This document shows, piece after piece, positions 16,853-26,413 of a stretch of 64,000 nucleotides of DNA (within the stretch, counting starts at the first letter, position 1; every line of letters begins with the position of its first letter). Origin of the DNA: a bacterium (GTDB lineage Bacteria > Vulcanimicrobiota > JABDET01); contig JAJYZB010000009.1 in the NCBI GenBank assembly GCA_021800275.1, positions 25,832 through 89,831 of the forward strand, given 5' to 3'. The notes below the pieces were generated by a model. It was not told the DNA's origin. It searched no databases and was given only the letters and a program-made list of their open reading frames with translations. A program made the position numbers and the translations under genes.

Positions 16853-16921
16853 TTAAACTCGATAAGCCAACCCTACGAGTGTTATTGCAAGATAAAGAAG
16901 CCACCACCATGCTGATCCCAT
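16853..16921 (-). CDS. 22-residue membrane mini-protein in the pilus cluster
   Basis: Reads MGSAWWWLLYLAITLVGLAY followed by Arg-Val and a TAA stop. The ATG at 16921 is preceded at five bases by GAGGAGGTG (16927-16935), nearly the full anti-Shine-Dalgarno complement and the best ribosome site in the region, which is strong evidence for translation. The peptide is almost entirely one membrane segment with three successive tryptophans near the start. It lies 74 bases ahead of pilC copy 1 and after the terminator of pilC copy 2. It may be a small partner of the PilC platform or a leader peptide; function unknown. Confidence 0.6.
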   Translation of the reverse strand: MGSAWWWLLYLAITLVGLAYRV

Positions 16922-16960
16922 TTTTTCACCTCCTCTAAAATTGAATCACCCATATAACTC

Positions 16961-16984
16961 CTGGTGCTGCAACAGCAGCACCAG
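16961..16984 (-). repeat. Perfect 10-bp hairpin before the mini-protein
   Basis: CTGGTGCTGC and GCAGCACCAG (plus strand) pair perfectly around AACA. No T-run follows on either strand. It is 25 bases upstream of the mini-protein ribosome site and could be an mRNA-stabilising or processing hairpin in the 5' leader. Confidence 0.6.
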
Positions 16985-17030
16985 AGGCTCTCTTAATATT
17001 TTGAGCTTTACTGTACCTTCTAGGAGAAAC

Positions 17031-17049
17031 AAAAAACTCCTTTCAGGAG
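17031..17049 (-). terminator. Short intrinsic terminator after pilC copy 2
   Basis: Minus strand CTCCT-GAA-AGGAG followed by TTTTTTG TTT. The stem is only 5 bp, so termination may be partial. It lies 28 bases after the pilC stop. Confidence 0.5.
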
Positions 17050-17077
17050 CATAGAGAGTCTTGACAGCAGTTTTATC

Positions 17078-18295
17078 TCAGCCTGTCATGCTGAAATGTC
17101 CAATGAGTGAGTAAATGGGCATAAAAATTGAAATAAGCACAAATCCGACAATCATTCCCAGGACCGTAATTAAAAGCGGTTCGAGAAGTTTAGTGAATTG
17201 AGTTAAAGCTAAATCGATTTCCATGTCGTAAAAATCGGAGACTTTTCTCAGCATTTTGGGAAGTTCACCTGTTTGTTCTCCTACTTGCAGCATGCTGATA
17301 GCGAGCGGGGGAAAGATTTTTGATTCTTCCAGAGGCGCAGAAATAGTGCTGCCATAATTAACTGCATGTCTAACTTGATGCACAACCTCATTCATCACAT
17401 CATTTCCTGTTACACCGCCAACAATTTCAAGAGACTGCATCATAGGAATTCCTGACGCAGCCAGTGTTGCAAGTGTTCTGCAAAAACGTGACGCTGCTAC
17501 TTTTTTATTCAAGTCGCCAAAAATAGGCATGAATAAAAGCCACTGATGGTAGTGTCTCCTCCCTACCGCAGTTCGCAAATACTGCCACAGTAAGAAGGCA
17601 AGCGTTCCCATAATTCCTGCGGATAAAAGGATGAATAATGGATTTTTAGCGAACATAACCAAAAAAATTAAAATTTGTGTTGGCAGAGGTGTTGCCACAT
17701 GAAACCCGCGAAATAGGCGAGTGAATCTGGGTAAAATATAAATGACCAGAAAAAATGCGACCAGAATACAGAAGCTAAAAACAACCAGCGGATAGGCAAG
17801 AGCAGCTTTTAAGCGTTTTCTGATGAAAGTGTCTTTTTCAAGATAGTCTGCCATTTTTTGCAGAATATTAACAAGTTCTCCTGATAATTCTCCGGCTTTT
17901 ATCATTTCTAAATAAATCGTGTTAAAGACGTCAGGATAACGAGCCAGCGCCTGGGATAGGGAGCTCCCAGCTTTTACATGTTCTCTGACAAGAAGGATGA
18001 TATCTTCAAGTCTTCGATTGTCTCCTTTGCGGCTGAGTAAATCCAGGCAGCGCATGATCGGAAGCCCTGCTTCTATCATAGCCGCAAATTCCCTCGTAAA
18101 AATGGCAATACTATCTAGATTAACTTTTTTGAGTCTGTGAAAAAAAAGAAGGAATTTAGTCTGTTCCTGAATTTTTTTTATTTCATACCGGTACTGTTTT
18201 AAGGAATCAAGAGCCTGAATTTTAGTTTTCGCTTCGACAAGTCCTCTGACTGCTCTTCCCTCATCATTGACTGCATCGTAAACGTAAGTAGGCAT
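17078..18295 (-). CDS. pilC: Type IV pilus inner-membrane platform protein PilC (copy 2)
   Basis: A 405-residue GspF/PilC protein, paralogous to copy 1 and colinear with it. T2SSF repeats are at about 60-185 and 265-390 (FTREFAAMIEAGLPIMRCLDL; FCRTLATLAASGIPMMQSLEI). Membrane segments lie at about 165-185, 210-235 and 370-395. It is directly downstream of pilT (25-base gap), so pilB-pilT-pilC is the classical order. Two platform proteins may serve two pilus types or a pilus plus a type II secretion-like machine. Confidence 0.96.
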   Translation of the reverse strand: MPTYVYDAVNDEGRAVRGLVEAKTKIQALDSLKQYRYEIKKIQEQTKFLLFFHRLKKVNLDSIAIFTREFAAMIEAGLPIMRCLDLLSRKGDNRRLEDIILLVREHVKAGSSLSQALARYPDVFNTIYLEMIKAGELSGELVNILQKMADYLEKDTFIRKRLKAALAYPLVVFSFCILVAFFLVIYILPRFTRLFRGFHVATPLPTQILIFLVMFAKNPLFILLSAGIMGTLAFLLWQYLRTAVGRRHYHQWLLFMPIFGDLNKKVAASRFCRTLATLAASGIPMMQSLEIVGGVTGNDVMNEVVHQVRHAVNYGSTISAPLEESKIFPPLAISMLQVGEQTGELPKMLRKVSDFYDMEIDLALTQFTKLLEPLLITVLGMIVGFVLISIFMPIYSLIGHFSMTG

Positions 18296-18320
18296 CCTGG
18301 AATATCCATTTGCGGGTTAA

Positions 18321-19406
18321 TTAATTTGTTTCTTCGATATGGCGGCGAAGCTCATCAGGATGAGCGGTTCTAGCCATAGCTTCTTCGGCAGAAATTTGTT
18401 TGCTTCGATAGAGATCCAGCAGGCTTTGATCCATAGTGAACATGCCAAATTTAGACCCTGTTTGCAGATGAGAGTAAATTTGATGTGTTTTACCATCGCG
18501 GATTAGACTTCGGACTGCTGGAGTAGCAAGCAGAACTTCTGTGGCAGGTGTTCTACCAATGCCGCTGGCATGAGGGATTAACTGCATGGAGATAATAGCT
18601 TCTAAAACACTTGCCAATTGAATTCTAACTTGCTGCTGTTGATGGGGGGGAAAGACATCAATCACTCGATCTATGGTTTGAGCTGCATCAACGGTATGCA
18701 GTGTGGATAGAACCAGATGTCCTGTTTCTGCCGCTGTTAAAGTTGCAGCAATGGTTTCTGGATCTCGCATTTCTCCCACCATAATGACGTTTGGATCTTC
18801 ACGCAGAACTGAACGTAAAGCGATTGACCAGGACTGCGCATCCTGTCCAATTTCTCTCTGGTTGATCATTGATTTTTTATGTCCATGAACATATTCGATG
18901 GGGTCCTCAATGGTTATAATATGACACTGCCGCTCAGAATTGATGGCATCTATCATGCAGGCTAAAGTGGTGGATTTTCCCACGCCAGTAGCTCCAGTTA
19001 CAAGGATTAAACCATAGGGGCGTCTAATGATTTCATCGAGAATTTGCGGTAGATTAAGCTCTTCTCGGGATTGAATGGTATGGGGAACATGCCTGAAAGC
19101 TGCTCCATAAGCCCCTCTTTGTTTAAAAACATTGACCCTAAATCTTCCGTAACCTTTGACCCCATGGGAACAGTCAAGATCCCAGAATTTTTCCAGTTTT
19201 TCTTTTTGTTTGTCATTGAGAATTCCATAAATCAATCTTTTCGTGTCTTCTGCTGTCAATCTGGGAAATTCGGTTGGGGTCAGTTTCCCATCAATTCGGA
19301 GCATGGGAGGAAGTCCTACAGCCAGATGAAGATCAGATGCACCTCTTTCAACTGTTAATTTTAAAAGTTCGTCCATTCCAAGTCTAAGAGGTTCTGTTAA
19401 CATCAT
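18321..19406 (-). CDS. pilT: Pilus retraction ATPase PilT
   Basis: Hexameric ATPase that depolymerises type IV pili. In 361 residues all motor motifs are intact: Walker A GATGVGKST (138-146), Asp box IEDPIEY, Walker B GEMRDPET (211-218), His box TGHLVLSTLHT, and the retraction-type element AVRSLIRDGK. The N-terminal PAS-like part has ASDLHL. It starts three bases after the pilB stop, with GGAG inside the pilB end as ribosome site. It is the intact counterpart of the degenerate copy at 5614-6678. Confidence 0.97.
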   Translation of the reverse strand: MMLTEPLRLGMDELLKLTVERGASDLHLAVGLPPMLRIDGKLTPTEFPRLTAEDTKRLIYGILNDKQKEKLEKFWDLDCSHGVKGYGRFRVNVFKQRGAYGAAFRHVPHTIQSREELNLPQILDEIIRRPYGLILVTGATGVGKSTTLACMIDAINSERQCHIITIEDPIEYVHGHKKSMINQREIGQDAQSWSIALRSVLREDPNVIMVGEMRDPETIAATLTAAETGHLVLSTLHTVDAAQTIDRVIDVFPPHQQQQVRIQLASVLEAIISMQLIPHASGIGRTPATEVLLATPAVRSLIRDGKTHQIYSHLQTGSKFGMFTMDQSLLDLYRSKQISAEEAMARTAHPDELRRHIEETN

Positions 19407-19409
19407 TGA

Positions 19410-21140
19410 CTATTCTCCTTCCATGTAAATAACTCTTAAAGTTTCTTCAATACTGGTGATTCCGTCCAGAACTTTGCGAATCCCATCATCCTGCAAAGTC
19501 CTCATCCCTTCTTCCAAAGCCGATTTTTTAATCTCAGTGGATGAAGCCTTTTGCAGAGTTAATCCTCTAATTCGATCCGTCAGCATCATAAGTTCATGGA
19601 TACCTGTTCTTCCTTTATAGCCTGTTTGTTTGCAAGCATCGCAGCCTCTTCCTTTATAGAAGTTTATTTCTTCCCCAGCATACATTCCTAATCCAAATTT
19701 GCGCACAGCTTCTTGGGGAGGACTGTAAGGCTCTTTGCAGTTTGGACAAATCAATCGAGCCAGTCTTTGAGCCTCGACTCCAATTAAAGCTGATGCAATA
19801 AGAAAGGGTTCAATTCCCATGTCAATGAGGCGGTTAACTGCTGATGGAGCGTCATTGGTGTGCAGGGTTGAAAGCACTAGGTGCCCTGTTAAAGCGGCTT
19901 CTATGGCGATTCGCGCTGTTTCAGCGTCTCGGATTTCTCCTACCATGATGATGTCAGGGTCTTGACGCAGAAATGATCTTAAAGCATTTGCAAAGGTAAG
20001 TCCTGCTTTTTCATTGACTTGAACCTGGTTAATTCCTGGAAGCTGATATTCAACAGGATCTTCGATTGTGATAATGTTCTGCACGCCGGTATTGATTTTA
20101 TTCAAACAAGAATAAAGAGTCGTGGATTTTCCTGATCCCGTAGGTCCTGTCACAAGAATCATTCCATAGGGTTTACAGATCATGGCTTCTAATTTTTCTT
20201 TGATGTCCGGATAAATGCCCAGTTTATCCAGTCCCAGCATGACTGAACTTTTGTCTAGAATACGTAAAACAGCTTTTTCCCCATGAACTGTAGGAATCGT
20301 TGAAACACGAAGGTCGAACTCTTTATTATCGTGTTTTAAGTGAATCTTTCCATCTTGAGGAATTCTCCTTTCAGCAATATCCATACTGGCCATAATTTTC
20401 ACACGAGAGATCATGGGGGCTTGAATATGTTTAGGCGGGTTCATCACATCATGAAGAACTCCGTCAATTCTGTATCTTACACGGACCTGTTTAGTGTCAG
20501 GTTCTACATGAATATCTGATGCTTTCTCATTGATGGCTTGAGAAATAATGAGATTTACGACTTTAACAATGGGAGCTTCATCAACCAGTTCTTTTAATTT
20601 GTCAACTGAAATTTCTTCTTCTTCCTGGATCGCTTCTAACGCAGAACCTGTGTCTGACGCTTCGAGTGTTTTTACGGTTTCTTCGACCTCTGCAAGTTCA
20701 GTCACTCCGAAATTGCGGTCAATAACTTTAGTTATTCCCGCTTCTGTTGCGATCATGGGTTGAATGTCAAATCCCGTGATCAATCGAATGTCATCAATGG
20801 CAAGAACGTTTAAGGGGTCAGCCATGGCGACCGAGAGTTTGCTGCCTATTTGTCCAACAGGTACTACCTTGTATCGTCTGGCAAGGTGTTCTGGAATAGT
20901 TTTGATCATCTCAGGATCGATTTCTTGGTTATCTAGATCCACAAAAGCAACACCCATCTGTTTTCCCATGACTTCAGTAATGTCTTTTTCAGTAAGGAAG
21001 TTGAGTTGAATCAGGACTTTTTCAAGTTTTTCGCCAGTTTTTTTCTGCTGATCAATCGCTTTCTGGAGTTGGCGTTCTGTGATCAGCTTTTCTTCAATCA
21101 GAAGTTCTGACATATCTTGTTTAGATGATTTAGTTACCAT
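19410..21140 (-). CDS. pilB: Pilus assembly ATPase PilB
   Basis: Extension ATPase of the type IV pilus (GspE family), 576 residues. The N-terminal MshEN-type domains occupy about 1-145 and could bind cyclic di-GMP in some members. The catalytic core has Walker A GPTGSGKST (332-340), IEDPVEY, Walker B GEIRDAET (401-408) and the His box TGHLVLSTLHTND. A four-cysteine zinc site is present (CPNC 465-468, CDAC 500-503). It has its own consensus promoter at 21191-21218 and a GGAGGA site about 11 bases before the ATG. Confidence 0.97.
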   Translation of the reverse strand: MVTKSSKQDMSELLIEEKLITERQLQKAIDQQKKTGEKLEKVLIQLNFLTEKDITEVMGKQMGVAFVDLDNQEIDPEMIKTIPEHLARRYKVVPVGQIGSKLSVAMADPLNVLAIDDIRLITGFDIQPMIATEAGITKVIDRNFGVTELAEVEETVKTLEASDTGSALEAIQEEEEISVDKLKELVDEAPIVKVVNLIISQAINEKASDIHVEPDTKQVRVRYRIDGVLHDVMNPPKHIQAPMISRVKIMASMDIAERRIPQDGKIHLKHDNKEFDLRVSTIPTVHGEKAVLRILDKSSVMLGLDKLGIYPDIKEKLEAMICKPYGMILVTGPTGSGKSTTLYSCLNKINTGVQNIITIEDPVEYQLPGINQVQVNEKAGLTFANALRSFLRQDPDIIMVGEIRDAETARIAIEAALTGHLVLSTLHTNDAPSAVNRLIDMGIEPFLIASALIGVEAQRLARLICPNCKEPYSPPQEAVRKFGLGMYAGEEINFYKGRGCDACKQTGYKGRTGIHELMMLTDRIRGLTLQKASSTEIKKSALEEGMRTLQDDGIRKVLDGITSIEETLRVIYMEGE

Positions 21141-21190
21141 AACGCTGTTCTTCCTCCGTTGAATTGGAATGGCTAAAAACCAATGATTTT

Positions 21191-21218
21191 ATTATATCAT
21201 ACCTTGTTTTAATGTCAA
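21191..21218 (-). promoter_or_regulatory. Consensus sigma-70 promoter of the pilB operon
   Basis: Minus strand TTGACA (21213-21218), 16-base spacer, TATAAT (21191-21196). The -35 box contains the TGA stop of the TPR gene. Transcription would begin near 21184 and leave a leader of about 44 bases to the pilB ATG. The perfect boxes suggest housekeeping, strong expression. Confidence 0.85.
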
Positions 21219-22324
21219 GATTCTCCTTTTTTCATCGTTTTTGCGCTTTGAGAGTATTCTCTGGCTTTTATAGAATTTCCTGATTTTTTATAAAATTCGG
21301 ACAGCAGATTGAGTAGAACGGCAGAAGAATTTGATTCTTTTTCTAGTTCCATCAGGAATGGTTTTACCTCTTCCAAAAAGCCAAGCTGCACCCCCAAAAT
21401 TCCTAATTGCAGTTTGATTTCTAAATTTTTTGGGAAAGTAGCAGCTCCTTTTTTCAATAAATTGTAAGCGATCTTTTTTTTATCTCCCACAGATAGAGCT
21501 TTTGAGAGAAGAAGGTAGCTGTCCTGGTCCGATGGGTCCAAATCCAGAGCCTCATAAAAATACTGAGCTGCGTCATCGTACCTTGATAGATAGAGAGAGA
21601 TTTTTCCCACCAGGCGATAAAGTGGAGAAAAATCTGGAAATAAGTTGATCGCCCCTTGAAACATTTCAAGAGATTCAGATGTTTTGAGTTCATGGAGGTA
21701 AAGATATCCTGCAGTAAGATAATCGCCAACTGTTCTGAGATTTAGTTTTTCTTGGGTTAAGAGGGTTTTCAGGTGATGCTGTGTTTTTTTTAAGTAATCC
21801 GCATGTTTCTCTTTTGTCGGTGATAGGGGTGCTCTTCCATAAGTAGTTACGTATTCCTGCACATATTTCTGATGGGCATTCCAGACTTCTGATAGACTTC
21901 CAGGTTCCCAACGAATTTTACTTTCTCCTGGGAAAAAATGAATTGAGCTTTCCCTTCCACCGTAAGCTGTTACAATATAACCTTTTGGAAATTCCGAGAT
22001 GAAAAGGATTAAAATATTTCCTGTCGGAAAAATGGTCAGATCCGAATAAGATGGAAATTTTTCATGAAAGAAGTTCCAACAGGAAGATGGCCAGAGTTTA
22101 AATTGCTCTCTTGTGAGCTGCTGCCTTAACGAGAATCCAAGCTTTTCAAGTTCTTCACGAAAATGCTTTAAATCTTCCTCTGAAATGACAGGAGCAGGCA
22201 GAGGAAATTGAAGGGATCCAAGTTTGCGGCGCTGTGATTTTTTCTGCAGAAAAATGATGGTTAAATAAACAAGGAGCCATAAGATGAAAAAAGTCCCGGC
22301 CGCGGCAAGAATTTTAATAACCAC
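21215..22324 (-). CDS. Membrane-anchored TPR protein
   Basis: A 369-residue protein starting with GTG at 22324. Residues 5-27 are a single membrane segment (AAAGTFFILWLLVYLTIIFL) followed by basic residues, so the rest is probably cytoplasmic. The C-terminal half (about 190-365) has four or more tetratricopeptide repeats (for example YDDAAQYFYEALDLDPSDQDSY in outline). The middle part is unknown. It lies upstream of pilB on the same strand; a role in pilus assembly or in scaffold formation is inferred from position only. Confidence 0.75.
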   Translation of the reverse strand: MVIKILAAAGTFFILWLLVYLTIIFLQKKSQRRKLGSLQFPLPAPVISEEDLKHFREELEKLGFSLRQQLTREQFKLWPSSCWNFFHEKFPSYSDLTIFPTGNILILFISEFPKGYIVTAYGGRESSIHFFPGESKIRWEPGSLSEVWNAHQKYVQEYVTTYGRAPLSPTKEKHADYLKKTQHHLKTLLTQEKLNLRTVGDYLTAGYLYLHELKTSESLEMFQGAINLFPDFSPLYRLVGKISLYLSRYDDAAQYFYEALDLDPSDQDSYLLLSKALSVGDKKKIAYNLLKKGAATFPKNLEIKLQLGILGVQLGFLEEVKPFLMELEKESNSSAVLLNLLSEFYKKSGNSIKAREYSQSAKTMKKGES

Positions 22325-22513
22325 AATACGGATTTTGGGCAGAGTTTTTCTTTAATCCTTCTCTGTCTTGTTTTTTATTGAAAATAAACGAAAGACATGG
22401 ATGTAAATTTGCAGGTGGTGTAAGTGCAGTGAGGAGCTCTATTATATGGAGATTTCAACTATTTAATCCTGCAGTAAAGGAAACTTTCAGGTCTTATTCG
22501 AAAAATATAAGCC

Positions 22514-23521
22514 ATGGTGACCATTGCTTTGGATGCAATGGGAGGGGATTACGCCCCTTCTGAAATTGTTAGAGGCGCTCTTGAAGCGTGCCATCAGGAT
22601 CAAGCCCTGCATGTTGTTCTTGTGGGGGATGAAAAAAAGATTAAAAGAGACATTAGAAGGCCGGTTTCTAACCTTTCCATTTTTCATACAGATGAAGTCG
22701 TTGAGATGCATGAATCTCCTTCCCATGCCTTAAAAAAGAAAAAGAAAGCTTCCATTGTGCTGGCAGCCACTCTGGTGAAAAATGGAGAAGCTCAGGCAGT
22801 TTTGTCAGCGGGAAATACAGGCGCCATTTTAGAAACATCTGTTTTGACTCTTGGAAGACTAAAAGGAATCAGAAGGCCCGCTATAGCAACTTCCTGGCCT
22901 ACTCATAGAGGAGTAGCTCTGCTCCTGGATTCGGGAGCAAATGCAAATAATAAGCCTGAGCATCTCGTTCAGTTTGCCTTAATGGGTTCTTTATTTGTGG
23001 AAAAAATTCGCGGGATCATGCGCCCTGCTGTTGGATTGGTGAATATTGGAGAAGAATCAAATAAAGGACCCTTAGAGATTCAGGAGGCATTCCAGATGCT
23101 GCAGAGGTCAAAATTGAATTTTGTGGGTAATATTGAAACAACAGGGTTTCTGGCAGGGGAAGTGGATGTTGCGGTTTGTGATGGTTTTGTCGGGAATATG
23201 GTTTTAAAAACAGCGGAAGCTGTTTCGGAATTCCTTTTTGATGTGATTAAAAAAGAACTGCGTCGGAGGTTTCACACAAAGGTTCTGTCAGGTTTTTTAA
23301 AGCCAACGTTCCGTTCTATTGGAAAAAGGATTGATTATACAGAATATGGAGCTGCTCCTTTTTTAGGAGTGAATGGGATTTGTTTGAAAAGTCACGGCAA
23401 ATCCAAAGCTAAAGCGATTAAAAATGCAATTTTAACTGCCTGTCAGATGGTTGAAATAAGAATTCTTGATGAAATGAGCAGTCTTGCTGAAGAAGTTAAA
23501 GAAGAAGTTAAAATTGAATGA
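22514..23521 (+). CDS. plsX: Phosphate acyltransferase PlsX
   Basis: Makes acyl-phosphate from acyl-ACP, the first step of phospholipid synthesis in most bacteria. 335 residues with the family start TIALDAMGGDYAP, the SAGNTGA motif, and LVNIGEESNKG. The expected partners (rpmF upstream, fabD/fabH downstream) are absent; here it heads plsX-recG-rsmD and overlaps recG by four bases (ATGA). The 189-base gap before it shows no certain promoter and no FapR site. Confidence 0.96.
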   Translation: MVTIALDAMGGDYAPSEIVRGALEACHQDQALHVVLVGDEKKIKRDIRRPVSNLSIFHTDEVVEMHESPSHALKKKKKASIVLAATLVKNGEAQAVLSAGNTGAILETSVLTLGRLKGIRRPAIATSWPTHRGVALLLDSGANANNKPEHLVQFALMGSLFVEKIRGIMRPAVGLVNIGEESNKGPLEIQEAFQMLQRSKLNFVGNIETTGFLAGEVDVAVCDGFVGNMVLKTAEAVSEFLFDVIKKELRRRFHTKVLSGFLKPTFRSIGKRIDYTEYGAAPFLGVNGICLKSHGKSKAKAIKNAILTACQMVEIRILDEMSSLAEEVKEEVKIE

Positions 23522-25863
23522 TTCTGGAAGATTTGCTGCTTCCGCTGGAAAAAGAAATGAAAACAGGCTGCCTCGATTCCAGCGCTTTCGGTGGATTTCA
23601 GCGGTATTTTTTAGATTCACTTGAGCAGTGCAGATATGCTGATCAAGGGAAAGATAGAAGCACCGATAAAAATTTACTCTTTGAACTGAGAAAACTATTT
23701 CAAGACTATGCAGAACGTCCAAGACATGTCCGGAAGGAGCGCATCGAACAAGCCAAACAGTTAATTCAACATTTGGAGAAAAAAAATGTGTTTTCAAAGA
23801 AGCTTGATCCCCTCGGATTTTCAGTTCAATACGAAAAAGGTGTTGGCCCTTATCTGGCGCAGAGATTTCAAAAACTCGAAATTAGCACAATTCGAGATTT
23901 ATTAACTCATTTTCCGAAACGTTATGAAGATCGAAGGCAGTTCGCTGCAATTCGGGATGCCTCCTGGGGAACTATGCAGACCATCCGTGGAAAAATTGGC
24001 AAATCAAGCGTAGTAAGACCTAAAAGAGGACTTTCTATTACAAAAATTTTGATCAGTGATGGAACTGCTGCGGCTTATCTGGTCTGGTATAATCAACCCT
24101 ACATGAGAACTTCTTTAAAGCCAGGATTAGAGATTATTGCCTATGGAAAATTAGAGAGAAAATTTAGGGAACTTCAGATGGTAAACCCTGAGGTAGAAGT
24201 TGCCGCAGCGGATCAAGAGACAACGATTCATACCAATCGAATCACACCGATTTATTCTTCAACTGAATCACTTTCTCAGACAACCTTGAGGAAGATTATT
24301 TATCAAGCTCTTCAGAGGCACGAAAATGATTGGCATGAGATTCTTTCTGATGCCGTCAGGGAAGATTATGGGTTAGTCGGGATTAGAGAAAGCATCAGTG
24401 AAATTCATTTTCCAGAGGAATGGGATAAGTTTAAAAAAGCCAGACGTAGATTTGTTTTTGAAGAGTTCTTCATTTTTCAGTTGTTTCTTGCTTTGAAAAA
24501 AAGAGGGGATGAAGCCCAAAAGGGGATTTCTTTTTCGATTGATGATAAGATTTTAAATGAGTTTCATGCTCAGCTTCCTTTTTCTTTAACAGGAGCGCAG
24601 AAAAGAGTCGCTTCTGAAGTTGTTGAGAATATGCGGGATTCTAAGCCCATGCATCGTTTAATTCAAGGAGATGTTGGTTCAGGAAAAACGGTTCTTGCCG
24701 CTTTTGCTGCTCTCTGCGCTGTTCGTTCAGGATATCAAGCTGCTTATATGGCTCCAACCGAAATTCTAGCTGAGCAGCACGCGGCAAATTTAATGAAACT
24801 TTTAGCCCCTTTTAAAATCCCTGTTTTTAAACTTTTAGGGGATCAGACGAAATCAGAACGGGATTATGTTCTTCGTTCTCTGCAGATTGGAACTGCCAGG
24901 TGTGTTGTTGGAACCCATGCCCTTGTCCAGGAAGATGTTTCCTTTCAAAATTTAGGAATCTGTATTATTGATGAGCAGCATAAATTCGGGGTGCTGCAGA
25001 GGACCGTGTTAAAAAAGAAAGGGAATAATCCAGATGTACTCGTTATGACAGCGACTCCGATTCCGAGGACTCTAGCCATGACCTTGTATGGAGATCTGGA
25101 CGTTTCTGTTTTAGATGAAATGCCGCCTGGACGAAAACCAGTTAAAACCAAGTGGGTATCCTTAGAGCAAGAGCAGAAAGTTTGGGATTTTGTTCGAAAA
25201 GAAGTGAGCCGTGGAAATCAAGTATTTATTGTCTGTCCTTTGATTGAAGAATCTGAAAAATTAAGTTTGTCTTCCGCGGTAAAGGAATTAGAGCGGTTGA
25301 AACATCAGGTTTTTTCAGATATTTCTGTTGGGCTTTTACATGGTAGAATGAAATCTGAAGAAAAAGATCAAATCATGGGACAGTTTAGAGAAAAAAAGCT
25401 GGCTATTTTAATAGCAACAACAGTGATTGAAGTAGGAGTGGATATTCCTGATGCCACTGTTATTGTTATCGAAAACGCGGAAAGATTTGGACTAAGTCAG
25501 CTCCATCAGTTAAGAGGAAGAGTGGGTAGAAGTCAGCAGCAGGCATACTGCGCTCTTCTGGCAGATGTCAGAGGAGAAGAGGTTAGAGAAAGGCTTGAAA
25601 TTTTTTGTCAATCTCAAGATGGCTTTGCGATTGCTGAAGCCGATTTAAAACTCCGTGGGCCTGGAGAATTTTTTGGAACTAGGCAGCATGGAATCCCTGA
25701 TTTTAAGATGGCTGATTTGATTCGGGATAGTTCTATTTTAGAAGAAACCAGACAACTTGCTTTTAAAATTGTTAGAGAAGATTCGAATTTAACAAAATCC
25801 GAGAACCGTCTGCTTCGAGAGGTTATTCAGGAGAAGTTTGGCGATAAAGTTGAATTGATATGA
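23518..25863 (+). CDS. recG: ATP-dependent DNA helicase RecG
   Basis: Branch-migration helicase for stalled forks and recombination intermediates. 781 residues, somewhat longer at the N-terminus than usual. The wedge/OB domain is at about 110-290, Walker A GDVGSGKT at about 384, the DEQH box in IIDEQHKFGVLQR, TATPIPRT, and motif VI region LHQLRGRVGRS. The C-terminal LRGPGEFFGTRQHG is the RecG TRG-type element. It overlaps plsX by four bases; rsmD follows after seven bases. Confidence 0.97.
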   Translation: MILEDLLLPLEKEMKTGCLDSSAFGGFQRYFLDSLEQCRYADQGKDRSTDKNLLFELRKLFQDYAERPRHVRKERIEQAKQLIQHLEKKNVFSKKLDPLGFSVQYEKGVGPYLAQRFQKLEISTIRDLLTHFPKRYEDRRQFAAIRDASWGTMQTIRGKIGKSSVVRPKRGLSITKILISDGTAAAYLVWYNQPYMRTSLKPGLEIIAYGKLERKFRELQMVNPEVEVAAADQETTIHTNRITPIYSSTESLSQTTLRKIIYQALQRHENDWHEILSDAVREDYGLVGIRESISEIHFPEEWDKFKKARRRFVFEEFFIFQLFLALKKRGDEAQKGISFSIDDKILNEFHAQLPFSLTGAQKRVASEVVENMRDSKPMHRLIQGDVGSGKTVLAAFAALCAVRSGYQAAYMAPTEILAEQHAANLMKLLAPFKIPVFKLLGDQTKSERDYVLRSLQIGTARCVVGTHALVQEDVSFQNLGICIIDEQHKFGVLQRTVLKKKGNNPDVLVMTATPIPRTLAMTLYGDLDVSVLDEMPPGRKPVKTKWVSLEQEQKVWDFVRKEVSRGNQVFIVCPLIEESEKLSLSSAVKELERLKHQVFSDISVGLLHGRMKSEEKDQIMGQFREKKLAILIATTVIEVGVDIPDATVIVIENAERFGLSQLHQLRGRVGRSQQQAYCALLADVRGEEVRERLEIFCQSQDGFAIAEADLKLRGPGEFFGTRQHGIPDFKMADLIRDSSILEETRQLAFKIVREDSNLTKSENRLLREVIQEKFGDKVELI

Positions 25864-25870
25864 AATTAAG

Positions 25871-26413
25871 ATGATTCGGATTACAGGGGGGGAATTCAGA
25901 GGGAGGAAGATAAAAAGCCCTCCCGGATATTTTTCTCGCCCAACAATTGACAGAGTGAGGAAAGCGCTGTTTGATATTTTGCAGAGTTCTATTCCTGGAT
26001 CCTGTTTTTTGGATCTTTATTCAGGAGTTGGATTGGTTGGCATTGAAGCTTTGAGCAGAGGAGCAGCCAGGGTTATTTTTGTTGAAAAAGATGAAAGGCT
26101 TGTTTTTCTGCTGAAAGAAAACTTGAGTTTGCTGGGGGTTAAAGAAAAAGCTGTTGTTTTGAAAGGAGCCGTTAACTCTTTTCTCGGTCAGACTTTGAAT
26201 TTTAACCCTGATATTATTTTTTTGGATCCTCCTTATGAAAGGGATGAAGTGAATAAATTTTTAGAGGGACTGGGCTCTTTTAATTTAAAGCATGGTTTTT
26301 TAATAGCTGCGCAGCATTCTATAAAAGAGAAAGTTTTAGATCGTATAGAAGGGTTAATACGGGTAAAACAGGAGCAGTATGGTGAAACTGCTCTTTCTTT
26401 TTTTAGGAGTTAG
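25871..26413 (+). CDS. rsmD: 16S rRNA (guanine-N2)-methyltransferase RsmD
   Basis: 180 residues, normal length. It begins MIRITGGEFRGRKI, the family signature, then SAM motif I LDLYSGVGLVGIEALSRGA and the catalytic motif IV DPPY. It methylates a guanine in the 30S head (G966 in E. coli). The gene is third in plsX-recG-rsmD. coaD, a common neighbour, is not present. Confidence 0.95.
   Translation: MIRITGGEFRGRKIKSPPGYFSRPTIDRVRKALFDILQSSIPGSCFLDLYSGVGLVGIEALSRGAARVIFVEKDERLVFLLKENLSLLGVKEKAVVLKGAVNSFLGQTLNFNPDIIFLDPPYERDEVNKFLEGLGSFNLKHGFLIAAQHSIKEKVLDRIEGLIRVKQEQYGETALSFFRS

Noticed and set aside
22325..22513. FapR site or rpmF gene before plsX
   Set aside because: Both are common before plsX, yet neither an 18-bp FapR-like palindrome nor an L32-like small ORF is seen.
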